Origin: CALXCT01 sp964422185
GTDB lineage: Bacteria > Bacillota > Clostridia > Oscillospirales > Oscillospiraceae
Direction of reading: 5' to 3'
Length of the DNA stretch: 9,593 bases
Assembly (NCBI GenBank): GCA_964422185.1
Contig: CAYRAG010000058.1
Span: forward strand, 1 to 9,593
Shown here: positions 1 to 6,580 of the stretch, one piece after another
Layout of the letters: each line of letters opens with the position of its first letter
Numbering within the stretch: position 1 is the first letter of the stretch
Made by a program: the position numbers and the translations under genes
Notes under the pieces: model-generated
What the model was told of the DNA's origin: nothing
Seen by the model: only the letters and a program-made list of their open reading frames with translations
Databases searched by the model: none

Positions 1-905
1 CGGAGTCCTCGGGCAAGACCACCCTGGCCCTGCACATTGTGGCGGAGGCCCAGAAGCTGGGCGGCGAGGTGGCGTTCATCGACGCGGAGCACGCCCTGGA
101 TCCCGGGTACGCCCGGGCGCTGGGTGTGGATATCGACTCCATGCTCATCTCCCAGCCGGATACCGGCGAGCAGGGCCTGGAGATCTGCGAGGCGCTGGTG
201 CGCTCCGGCGCCATTGATGTGGTCGTGGTGGACTCCGTGGCGGCCCTCACCCCCCGGGCGGAGATTGAGGGCGATATGGGAGACAGCCATGTGGGACTGC
301 TGGCCCGCCTGATGAGCCAGGCGCTGCGCAAGCTGGCCGGCTGCATCTCCAAGACCAACTGCATCGTCATTTTCATCAACCAGCTCCGGGAAAAGGTGGG
401 CGTGGTCTACGGCAGCCCGGAGGTGACCACCGGCGGCCGGGCGCTGAAGTTCTACTCCACCATCCGCATGGATGTCCGGAAGGCGGATACGGTGAAGAAC
501 GGCACGGAGATCGTGGGCGCCCGCACCCGGGTCAAGATCGTCAAGAACAAGGTGGCGCCCCCCTTCCGGGAGGCGGAGTTTGACATCATGTACGGCGAGG
601 GCATCTCCCACTGGGGCGAGCTTGTGGATCTGGCCGTGAAGCTGGATATCATCCAGAAGTCCGGCTCCTGGTTCTCCATGGGTGACATGCGCCTGGGCCA
701 GGGCAGGGATGCGGTAAAGCAGTACCTGATGGATCACCCGGATCTGGCGGCGCAGATTGAGGCGGAGATCCGGGCCAACTCGTTCAAGCTGATGAGCCGG
801 CAGGCGCAGATCGCCGCCGTGGCCGCCGGCCGCGTCTCAGAGGGGCAGCCGGAGGAGTCCGCGCAGGCTGCGGAAGAGGAAGTACAGACCGGTGAAGATC
901 ATTAA
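1..905 (+). CDS. recA: Recombinase RecA (5' end missing)
   Basis: RecA is the ATP-dependent strand-exchange protein; its filaments on single-stranded DNA drive homologous recombination and trigger LexA self-cleavage. The reading frame is open from the window edge (first whole codon at 3) and begins inside the Walker A loop, read as ESSGKTT, so roughly the first 65 residues lie outside. Visible landmarks are the HALDPGYARALGVD segment, Walker B as VVVVDSVAAL, and the L2 region with INQLREKVG followed by the GSPEVTTGGRALKFY signature. The C-terminal domain ends in an acidic tail (EEEVQTGEDH), as in other RecA proteins. The stop is TAA at 903-905. The gene overlaps recX by 14 nt, which suggests translational coupling. 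Its promoter and any LexA operator lie upstream of the window. No frameshift or missing key residue was seen in the visible part. Identification is essentially certain. Confidence 0.98.
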   Translation, partial: ESSGKTTLALHIVAEAQKLGGEVAFIDAEHALDPGYARALGVDIDSMLISQPDTGEQGLEICEALVRSGAIDVVVVDSVAALTPRAEIEGDMGDSHVGLLARLMSQALRKLAGCISKTNCIVIFINQLREKVGVVYGSPEVTTGGRALKFYSTIRMDVRKADTVKNGTEIVGARTRVKIVKNKVAPPFREAEFDIMYGEGISHWGELVDLAVKLDIIQKSGSWFSMGDMRLGQGRDAVKQYLMDHPDLAAQIEAEIRANSFKLMSRQAQIAAVAAGRVSEGQPEESAQAAEEEVQTGEDH

Positions 906-1509
906 GCTGACGCCCAGCCAGCGCGTCCAGGGCCGCTGGCTGGCGCAGCTGGACGACGGCTCCATCCTCCGCCTGGGCGAGGCGGAAGTGCTGGACTTCG
1001 CCCTGTACGCCGGCATGGAGCTGGACGACGATACGCTGGAGGCGCTCACCGCCGCCGCCCGGAAGAGCCGGGTGCGCCACCGGGCCGTCAACATGGCCAC
1101 CGCCCGTCCTCTGTCCAAAAAGGAACTGACGGAGAAACTCACCCGCAAGGGGGAGGATCGGGAGGACGCGCAGCAGGCGGCGGACTGGCTGGAGGAGCTG
1201 GGCCTGATCGACGAGCGGGAGTACGCCCTCTCCCTGGCCCGCCGCTGCGAGGCCAACGGATACGGGGTAAAGAAGCTCCGGGATGATCTGTTCCGCCGGG
1301 GCGTGCCCCGGGAGTACTGGGACGAGGCCACCGCCCTGCTGGACGATCCGTCCGAAACCCTGGACCGGCTCGTGCGCGAGCGCCTCCCCGACGGCAAACC
1401 GACGCCGGAGGTGTGGAAAAAAACCTACGACTACCTGATCCGGCGCGGCTTTTCCTGGCAGGATGTCTCCGACGCCCTGAACCGGTTCGGGGCGGAGTTC
1501 GAGGACTGA
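892..1509 (+). CDS. recX: RecA modulator RecX
   Basis: RecX binds RecA filaments and limits or modulates their extension and ATPase activity. The protein has 205 residues, within the usual range for the family. It has a short N-terminal region (residues 1-60) and then helical repeats typical of RecX: LSKKELTEKLTRKG with a following EELGLIDEREYA segment, then YGVKKLRDDLFRRGVPREYW, then TYDYLIRRGFSWQDVSDAL near the end. The start is GTG at 892, inside the last codons of recA and in a different frame; a GAGGAAG purine run at 876-882 serves as the ribosome site with 9 nt spacing. The 14-nt overlap with recA and the family's known partnership support co-transcription and coupled translation. The stop is TGA at 1507-1509, leaving a 41-nt gap to rimO. 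The helical repeats are divergent in sequence across the family, so the position after recA adds much to the call. Confidence 0.95.
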   Translation: MKIIKLTPSQRVQGRWLAQLDDGSILRLGEAEVLDFALYAGMELDDDTLEALTAAARKSRVRHRAVNMATARPLSKKELTEKLTRKGEDREDAQQAADWLEELGLIDEREYALSLARRCEANGYGVKKLRDDLFRRGVPREYWDEATALLDDPSETLDRLVRERLPDGKPTPEVWKKTYDYLIRRGFSWQDVSDALNRFGAEFED

Positions 1510-1536
1510 ATGCGTCCGGCTGTTTTGAACCATCTT

Positions 1537-1544
1537 AAGGGGTG
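1537..1544 (+). promoter_or_regulatory. Ribosome-binding site that selects the rimO start
   Basis: AAGGGGTG (with A following) resembles the AAGGAGGTGA anti-16S complement with one base missing. It covers the GTG at 1542, so that GTG cannot use it; the TTG at 1551 sits 6 nt downstream, an ideal distance. Confidence 0.7.
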
Positions 1545-1550
1545 ACTGTC

Positions 1551-2882
1551 TTGAACCGGTGTACCATCGCCTTTGTCTCGCTGGGCTGCGCCAAGAACCT
1601 GGTGAATACGGAGCAGATGATGGCGCTGTGCCGGCAGGCCGGCTACACGCTGGTCTCCGACCCGGCGCAGGCGCGGGTGGTCGTGCTCAATACCTGCGGC
1701 TTTATCGAGTCCGCCAAGGCGGAGGCCATTGACGCGATATTGGAGCTGGCCGCCCTGAAAGGCAACGGCGTCACGGAGAAGCTGCTGGTCACCGGCTGTC
1801 TGCCCCAGCGCTACCGGGAGGAGATCCTCCGGGAGCTTCCCGAGGTGGACGGCATTCTGGGCACGGGGAGCTACACGGACATCGTAAGCGCCGTTGAGGC
1901 GGTGCTCACGGGCGGTCACCCTGAGATCTTCGGGGACATCAACCGCACCGCGGAGGACGGCGCACGGATTCGCGCCACGCCGCCCTGGACCGCCTATCTG
2001 AAGATCGCGGAGGGCTGCGACAACCGCTGCGCCTACTGCGTCATCCCGTCCATCCGGGGCCGGTACCGCAGCCGGCCCATGGAGTCCCTGCTCTCGGAGG
2101 CGGCAGATCTGGCGGCCCACGGCGTGCGGGAGCTCATCGTCATCGCCCAGGACATCACGCGGTACGGGCTGGATCTCTACGGGAAACGCTGTCTGGCGGA
2201 TCTGCTGGACGGGCTGTGCAAACTGGACTTTCACTGGATCCGCCTGCACTACCTCTACCCGGACGAATTTGACGATCGGCTCATCCGGACGATTGCGGAG
2301 CAGGAGAAGATCGTCAAGTACCTGGATATCCCCATCCAGCACATCAACGACGGCATCCTACAAGCCATGAACCGCCGGGGCACCGGCGAGGAGCTGCGGG
2401 AGCTGCTGCGCTGCCTGAAAGAGCGGATCCCGGGTCTGGTGCTGCGCACCTCCCTCATCTGCGGTCTGCCCGGAGAGGGCGAGGCGGAATTCGAGCAGCT
2501 GGCGGAGTTTCTCCGCGGCGCCGGCATCCAGCGCGCCGGCATTTTCCCGTACTCGCCGGAGGAGGGCACCCCGGCCGCGGAGATGGACGGCCAGGTGGAT
2601 CCGGACACCGCCGCGCACCGGGTGGAGCTGCTGGAGGATGTGGAGTCCCGGGTGATCGACGCGTGGAATGAGAGCCGTCTGGGCCGTGTGGAGGAGATCC
2701 TGTGTGAGGGATACGACGAGTCCGAGCAGTGCTATACCGGGCGCAGCTACGGCGACTCGCCGGACATTGACGGCAGAGTGCTGTTTACCGCCGCCGGGGA
2801 GATCCCGGCAGGCACTTTCGTACAGGTGCGGCTCACCGGTGTCTCCGACGGGGACATGACCGGGGAGCTGGAGGAGTGGTAG
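1551..2882 (+). CDS. rimO: Ribosomal protein S12 methylthiotransferase RimO
   Basis: RimO is a radical-SAM enzyme with two iron-sulfur clusters that adds a methylthio group to a conserved aspartate of ribosomal protein S12. With the TTG start at 1551 the protein has 443 residues, normal for the family. The N-terminal UPF0004/MTTase domain carries the three cluster cysteines C13 (SLGCAKNLVNTE), C49 (NTCGFIES) and C83 (TGCLPQRY). The radical-SAM core has CDNRCAYC, giving C156, C160 and C163, then PSIRGRYRSRP. The C-terminal 60-70 residues form a TRAM-like RNA/protein-binding domain. The NTEQM and NTCGFIESA segments and the short TRAM region fit RimO better than the tRNA enzyme MiaB. A GTG at 1542 would add three residues, but it lies within the Shine-Dalgarno sequence. 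The stop TAG at 2880-2882 is only 5 nt before the pgsA ATG, so the two genes are surely co-transcribed. Confidence 0.95.
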   Translation: MNRCTIAFVSLGCAKNLVNTEQMMALCRQAGYTLVSDPAQARVVVLNTCGFIESAKAEAIDAILELAALKGNGVTEKLLVTGCLPQRYREEILRELPEVDGILGTGSYTDIVSAVEAVLTGGHPEIFGDINRTAEDGARIRATPPWTAYLKIAEGCDNRCAYCVIPSIRGRYRSRPMESLLSEAADLAAHGVRELIVIAQDITRYGLDLYGKRCLADLLDGLCKLDFHWIRLHYLYPDEFDDRLIRTIAEQEKIVKYLDIPIQHINDGILQAMNRRGTGEELRELLRCLKERIPGLVLRTSLICGLPGEGEAEFEQLAEFLRGAGIQRAGIFPYSPEEGTPAAEMDGQVDPDTAAHRVELLEDVESRVIDAWNESRLGRVEEILCEGYDESEQCYTGRSYGDSPDIDGRVLFTAAGEIPAGTFVQVRLTGVSDGDMTGELEEW

Positions 2883-2887
2883 GTACC

Positions 2888-3415
2888 ATGAACACCGCGA
2901 ATAAGCTGACCATGCTGCGGGTCGCGATGATCCCGGCGTTTCTCATCGTGCTGTATCTGGGCTTTCCCGGCAGCTCCTATGTGGCGCTGGCCATCTTCAT
3001 CCTCGCCAGCCTCACGGATATGGCGGACGGGTATATCGCCCGGCATCACAACCAGATCACGGATTTCGGGAAGTTCATGGATCCCCTGGCGGACAAGTGC
3101 CTTGTGGTGGCGGCCATGCTCTGGTTTGTGGAGCGCGGCCGGATGCCGGCGTGGGCGCTGCTGATCGTCATCGTCCGGGAGTTCGGGGTGTCCGGACTGC
3201 GGATGGTGGCCGCGGAAAAGGGGCGCGTCATCGCCGCCGGCTGGTCCGGCAAGGTGAAGACGGCCTCCACCATGGTCTGCGTGTGTCTGATGCTCCTGCC
3301 GTTCCTGCCCGATCTCCTGAACACCGTGTGCGTGGCGGTGATTGTCGTCACCACCATCTACTCCGGCTGCGAGTACTTCTGGAAAAACCGGGACATCATC
3401 TCCGACGCCCGCTGA
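2888..3415 (+). CDS. pgsA: CDP-diacylglycerol-glycerol-3-phosphate 3-phosphatidyltransferase PgsA
   Basis: PgsA is a membrane enzyme that makes phosphatidylglycerol phosphate from CDP-diacylglycerol and glycerol-3-phosphate, the committed step to phosphatidylglycerol and cardiolipin. The 175-residue protein has the full CDP-alcohol phosphotransferase motif at residues 44-69: DMADGYIAR, eight residues, then G61, D65 and D69, with all four metal/substrate aspartates (D44, D47, D65, D69) present. Hydrophobic stretches at about 10-25, 31-43, 70-82, 87-105, 125-143 and 147-162 fit a six-segment membrane protein. The N terminus MNTANKLTMLRVAMIPAF is typical when started at ATG 2888. A GTG at 2876 would overlap rimO and add four atypical residues. 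A GGAGGAG run at 2870-2876 is the likely ribosome site, although its spacing to 2888 is long (11 nt). This is the last gene of the recA-recX-rimO-pgsA run. Confidence 0.96.
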   Translation: MNTANKLTMLRVAMIPAFLIVLYLGFPGSSYVALAIFILASLTDMADGYIARHHNQITDFGKFMDPLADKCLVVAAMLWFVERGRMPAWALLIVIVREFGVSGLRMVAAEKGRVIAAGWSGKVKTASTMVCVCLMLLPFLPDLLNTVCVAVIVVTTIYSGCEYFWKNRDIISDAR

Positions 3416-3460
3416 TTCCTTTCGGGGACGGAGGCCGGAACCCGCCGGAAAAACGGCGAA

Positions 3461-3500
3461 AAGAGAGCCGGGGGCTTAAAAGCCCCCGGCTTTCTTTTTC
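3461..3500. terminator. Bidirectional intrinsic terminator between pgsA and tRNA-Arg
   Basis: A perfect inverted repeat, 3467-3477 paired with 3480-3490 (GCCGGGGGCTT / AAGCCCCCGGC), is extended by mostly A-U pairs outward to 3461 and 3496. On the plus strand it is followed by TTTCTTTTT, ending the recA-pgsA transcript. On the minus strand the same hairpin is followed by TCTCTTTT, ending the tRNA-Arg transcript. Confidence 0.9.
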
Positions 3501-3535
3501 GCGGTCCGCATTCCATGGCGGTTCCCGCGAGATCC

Positions 3536-3612
3536 TGGTACGGCTGAAGGGACTCGAACCCCCAACATTCAGAACCGGAATCTGACGCTCTATCCAATTG
3601 AACTACAGCCGC
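3536..3612 (-). tRNA. tRNA-Arg, anticodon CCG
   Basis: The minus strand folds into a complete cloverleaf of 77 nt including an encoded CCA. The acceptor stem is GCGGCTG with CAGCCGT (closing G1-U72 wobble). The D arm is GTTC/GAGC with an AATTGGATA loop. The anticodon stem is TCAGA/TCTGA with loop TTCCGGT, which places CCG at positions 34-36. A 5-nt variable region follows, and the T arm is GGGGG/CCCTT with loop TTCGAGT. The discriminator is A73, followed by CCA at 3536-3538. Anticodon CCG reads the arginine codon CGG, which is used often in these GC-rich genes. The gene has its own promoter and ends at the terminator shared with pgsA. Confidence 0.97.
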
Positions 3613-3645
3613 GCAAGTTCCGCGCTCTCCCCCGAGCGCACGGCT

Positions 3646-3674
3646 ATTATACCCCTTTTCCCCGGGGATGTAAA
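3646..3674 (-). promoter_or_regulatory. Promoter of tRNA-Arg(CCG)
   Basis: On the minus strand TTTACA (3669-3674) and TATAAT (3646-3651) are separated by exactly 17 nt. The -10 is a perfect sigma-A box and the -35 matches 5 of 6. Transcription would begin near 3639, leaving about 27 nt of leader before the mature tRNA 5' end at 3612. Confidence 0.85.
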
Positions 3675-3701
3675 GAGGCAAAATGAGAGGAACTTTGCCT
3701 C
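3675..3701. repeat. Small inverted repeat upstream of the tRNA promoter
   Basis: GAGGCAAA (3675-3682) and TTTGCCTC (3694-3701) form an 8-bp stem with an 11-nt loop. On the minus strand it abuts the -35 box of the tRNA promoter (TTTACA). It may be a weak terminator that shields the tRNA promoter from ackA readthrough, or it may be a chance repeat. Confidence 0.35.
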
Positions 3702-3826
3702 CCGGCCCGGCGGACTGCACCTGCGGTGCCGGAAAAATACCCGGGATTCTCTGCCCGGGCTCCGCCTCCGTGTCCGGGTTCGGCGAGGACAGCTCCATTT
3801 AAGGGCAGGCTTTCTGAATCACATGT

Positions 3827-3858
3827 TACGGCCGCCGGAGCATGCCCCGGCGGCCGTA
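3827..3858 (-). terminator. Strong hairpin downstream of ackA (possible terminator)
   Basis: TACGGCCGCCGG (3827-3838) pairs perfectly with CCGGCGGCCGTA (3847-3858) around an 8-nt loop, starting 31 nt past the ackA stop. On the minus strand no U-tract follows (ACATGTGATT), so it is not a canonical intrinsic terminator. It may stabilise the mRNA 3' end or work with a termination factor. Confidence 0.5.
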
Positions 3859-3889
3859 TGGTTTGTATGGGTTTCCGTGATAGTGGGGA

Positions 3890-5086
3890 TCAGCCCTCCA
3901 CGAGCGCCGCGGTATCCATGGCGATCATGAGCTCCTCGTTGGTGGGGATCAGCAGCACTTTCACCCTGGAATCCGGGGCGGAGATCACCGCCTCCTCGCC
4001 GCGGATTTTGTTCGCCTCGGCGTCCATCTTGATGCCCATGAACTCCAAGCCGGAGGCGATGGCCATGCGCTGGTCGGCGGAGTTCTCGCCCACGCCGGCG
4101 GTGAACACCACGGCGTCCACGCCGCCCATGGCGGCGGCATAGGAGCCGATGAGCTTCTTCACGCCGTAGTTGAACACATCCACAGCCAGGCCGGCCCGGG
4201 TGTTGCCCTTCTCCGCGGCCTCGCCCAGATCGCGGAAGTCCGAGGACACGCCGGAGATGCCCAGCACGCCGGACTTCTTGTTCAGGATGGAGACCATTTC
4301 GGTGATGTCATAGCCGTGCTTCCCCATCAGATACTCCAGGATGCCGGCGTCCAGGTCGCCGGACCGGGTGCCCATGGGAACGCCCGCCAGCGGCGTGAAG
4401 CCCATGGAGGTGTCCACGCTCTTGCCGCCGTCCACGGCGGTGACGGAGGATCCGTTGCCCAGATGGCAGGTGATGAGCTTGAGCTCCTCAAGGGGTTTGC
4501 CCAGCATGGCGGCGGCGCGCTGGGAGACATACTTGTGGCTGGTGCCGTGGAAGCCGTAGCGGCGCACCTTGTCCTCCGTATAGAACTCGTAGGGCAGCGC
4601 GTAGGTGTAGGCCACGGGCGGCATCGTCTGGTGGAACGCGGTGTCGAACACCGCCACCATGGGCGTGCCGGGCATGAGCGCCTGGCAGGCCTTGATCCCG
4701 ATGATATTGGCGGGGTTGTGCAGAGGGGCCAGGGGGTTGCACTCCTCAATCGCCGCCATGACCGTGTCGTCGATCAGGACGGATTTGGCGAATTTCTCGC
4801 CGCCGTGCACCACGCGGTGGCCCACCGCGTCGATCTCCTTCATGGAGCTGATCACACCGTTCTCGGGGTCAACCAGGGCGTTCAGCACAGCCTGAATCGC
4901 CTCGTTGTGTGTGGGCATGGCCACATCCGCGTCCTTAATGGCGGTCTTGCCCTCGGGTTTGTAGGTGAACTTGCCGTCGATGCCGATGCGCTCGCACAGG
5001 CCCTTGGCCAGTACTTCCCTGGTATCCGGGTTGAGAAGCTGATACTTCAGGGAGGAACTACCCGCGTTGATGACGAGAATATTCAT
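3890..5086 (-). CDS. ackA: Acetate kinase AckA
   Basis: AckA is the cytosolic enzyme that interconverts acetyl phosphate plus ADP with acetate plus ATP, the ATP-yielding last step of acetate fermentation. At 398 residues it has the standard length. ASKHA-fold landmarks are all present: NAGSSSLKY with N7, GHRVVHGG with R91, FDTAFHQTMP with D148, GFHGTSH with H180, CHLGNGSS, GVPMGTRSGDLDAG with R241, FTAGVGENS and PTNEEL with E384. The catalytic and metal-binding residues known for the family are therefore intact. The start is ATG at 5084-5086, with AAGGAG on the minus strand 8 nt upstream. It is divergent from tmcAL across 142 nt. No phosphotransacetylase gene (pta) is adjacent on either side. 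Downstream lie a strong hairpin and then tRNA-Arg on the same strand. Confidence 0.98.
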   Translation of the reverse strand: MNILVINAGSSSLKYQLLNPDTREVLAKGLCERIGIDGKFTYKPEGKTAIKDADVAMPTHNEAIQAVLNALVDPENGVISSMKEIDAVGHRVVHGGEKFAKSVLIDDTVMAAIEECNPLAPLHNPANIIGIKACQALMPGTPMVAVFDTAFHQTMPPVAYTYALPYEFYTEDKVRRYGFHGTSHKYVSQRAAAMLGKPLEELKLITCHLGNGSSVTAVDGGKSVDTSMGFTPLAGVPMGTRSGDLDAGILEYLMGKHGYDITEMVSILNKKSGVLGISGVSSDFRDLGEAAEKGNTRAGLAVDVFNYGVKKLIGSYAAAMGGVDAVVFTAGVGENSADQRMAIASGLEFMGIKMDAEANKIRGEEAVISAPDSRVKVLLIPTNEELMIAMDTAALVEG

Positions 5087-5154
5087 GAAACCGACTCCTT
5101 TAATTTATATTTGTTGCTTTTCCCGGGACATGGGGGTAAACTGTCTGTACCATT

Positions 5155-5183
5155 ATTTTAATCCTTTCTGAACCCTGAGACAA
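5155..5183 (-). promoter_or_regulatory. Promoter of ackA
   Basis: On the minus strand TTGTCT (5178-5183) and TAAAAT (5155-5160) are spaced by 17 nt, predicting a start near 5148 and a 5' UTR of about 60 nt. A short inverted repeat, GACAA (5179-5183) and TTGTC (5191-5195), overlaps the -35. For the divergent tmcAL the only candidate I see is the weak TTGCTT (5114-5119), 17 nt, TAAACT (5137-5142). Confidence 0.65.
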
Positions 5184-5228
5184 CAGTTTTTTGTCACGGG
5201 ACGGAAAAATCGGCAGGAGAGGGAAAAA

Positions 5229-6455
5229 TTGGCGGTCATCGGCATCGTATGCGAGTACAATCCGTTCCACACCGGCCACGCCTGGCAGATCCGGAAAAGC
5301 CGGGAGATGCTGGGCGGGGACGCCCCCGTGGTGTGCGTGATGAGCGGAAACTGGACACAGCAGGCGGAGTGCGCCATCGCGGACAAGTGGACGCGTGCGC
5401 ATCTCGCGCTGCTGGGCGGCGCGGATCTGGTGCTGGAGCTGCCTACCCTGTGGGCGGTCTCCTCCGCGGAGTCCTTCGCCCGGGGCGCGGTGTCTCTGCT
5501 CCTGGACACCGGCGCCGTGGATACCCTGTCGTTTGGCAGCGAGTGCGGGGACATCGAGGCGCTCAAGCGTGCGGCGGACACGCTGGACAGTCCGCACTAC
5601 CCCGCGGCGCTGCGCTCACACCTGTATGAGCGTCTCCCTTTCGCCACCGCACGCCAGCGTGCGGTGGAGGATCTGGCCGGGAGACAGACGGCCAGCCTGC
5701 TCCGGCAGCCCAACAACAACCTGGGCGTGGAGTATCTCCGGGCCCTGCGCACCCTGGACAGCGGCATCCGGGCCGTCACGGTGAAGCGCACCGGCGCCGG
5801 GCACGGGGAGAGCGAGCCCGCCGCCGCGGATCTCCCCGGGGACGCGGAGGGCCGGTTCCTGTCCGCCACCGCCATCCGGCAGCTGCTGCGGGACGGTGCC
5901 TGGGACGAGGCGGAGCCCTGCCTCCCGGCCGGCGGCCGCGAGATTCTGGAGGAGGCGCTGCCCTCTCCCGAGGCGCTGGAACATCTGCGCTGGTCCATGC
6001 TGGCCAGAGTCCGAACCATGACCGCGGAGGAGTGGGCCGCCCTGCCGGACTCCGGCGCGGCGGAGGGTCTGCCGGCGCGTCTGGCGCAGTGCGGCAGGAA
6101 CTGCCGGGATCTGGAGGAGTTTTTCCTCCTGGCCAAGACGAAGCGGTATACCCGCGCCCGGCTGGCGCGTCTGGTTCTCTGGGCGTGGCTGAATCTCACC
6201 GCGGAAGAGGTGCCGGAGAAGCCGCCCTATCTCCGGGTACTCGGCTGCAATGAACGCGGCCGGGAGATCCTGCGGGGGATGAAACAGACCGCCCGGCTGC
6301 CTGTGGTGACCCGGCCGGCGCAGGCCAGATCCCTGGATCCGGACGCCCTGCGGGTCTTTCAGCTGGAGTCCGGGTGCACGGATCGGTACGGCCTGTGTTT
6401 CGAGCCCGCCCGTCCGGGCGGGGCGGAGTGGTACACCAGCGCCGTGGTGCTCTGA
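5229..6455 (+). CDS. tmcAL: tRNA(Met) cytidine acetate ligase TmcAL
   Basis: TmcAL (formerly YlbM) forms N4-acetylcytidine at wobble position 34 of elongator tRNA-Met, using acetate and ATP through an acetyl-adenylate. The 408-residue protein has the nucleotidyltransferase (HIGH_NTase1) fold. GIVCEYNPFHTGH at residues 5-17 includes the HxGH-type nucleotide-binding motif. Further landmarks are DKWTRAHLALLGGADLVLELP from about 52, FGSECGD at 102-108, RQPNNNLGVEYL with N162-N164, the KRTGAGH segment at 186-192, SATAIRQLL at 213-220, and the C-terminal RYTRARLARL and PPYLRVLGCNERGREIL blocks. The start is TTG at 5229, with AGGAG at 5215-5219, 9 nt upstream. One oddity is that the motif usually read as GNFVQRGEPA is GNWTQQAECA here (residues 40-49). 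The gene is divergent from ackA and is followed after 125 nt by tcdA, probably on the same transcript. Confidence 0.93.
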   Translation: MAVIGIVCEYNPFHTGHAWQIRKSREMLGGDAPVVCVMSGNWTQQAECAIADKWTRAHLALLGGADLVLELPTLWAVSSAESFARGAVSLLLDTGAVDTLSFGSECGDIEALKRAADTLDSPHYPAALRSHLYERLPFATARQRAVEDLAGRQTASLLRQPNNNLGVEYLRALRTLDSGIRAVTVKRTGAGHGESEPAAADLPGDAEGRFLSATAIRQLLRDGAWDEAEPCLPAGGREILEEALPSPEALEHLRWSMLARVRTMTAEEWAALPDSGAAEGLPARLAQCGRNCRDLEEFFLLAKTKRYTRARLARLVLWAWLNLTAEEVPEKPPYLRVLGCNERGREILRGMKQTARLPVVTRPAQARSLDPDALRVFQLESGCTDRYGLCFEPARPGGAEWYTSAVVL

Positions 6456-6566
6456 CCATCCGCATTTCCGGACGGCAGGATCTTTCTCCGGGGCAGCGAC
6501 CCGGGAATTCAAACCCGCCTGCAGGCGCTCCCGGCCGGGGCGGAACGGGAACGCGCAGCGGCGGAC

Positions 6567-6573
6567 AGGAGGT
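6567..6573 (+). promoter_or_regulatory. Ribosome-binding site that selects the tcdA start
   Basis: AGGAGGT lies 7 nt before ATG 6581, the best Shine-Dalgarno sequence in the window. It fixes the start even though the frame stays open upstream into tmcAL. Confidence 0.85.
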
Positions 6574-6580
6574 ACGGCAT

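Noticed and set aside
784..2342. Long minus-strand open frames opposite recX and rimO
   Set aside because: Shadow frames caused by G/C bias at third positions of the real plus-strand genes; no ribosome sites and no family motifs.
2876..2887. GTG start for pgsA overlapping rimO
   Set aside because: It adds four residues not typical of PgsA N termini and lies on the likely ribosome site; ATG 2888 fits the family.
3358..3798. A 146-codon minus-strand open frame
   Set aside because: It runs through the tRNA-Arg gene and the shared terminator, so it cannot be a real protein gene.
4316..5161. A 281-codon plus-strand open frame opposite ackA
   Set aside because: It is antisense to a fully supported acetate kinase and its low-complexity His/Gly/Val/Ala composition is typical of a shadow frame.
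6374..6580. A 69-codon N-terminal extension of TcdA
   Set aside because: The upstream frame overlaps tmcAL and has no ThiF-family similarity; AGGAGGT at 6567-6573 clearly selects ATG 6581.
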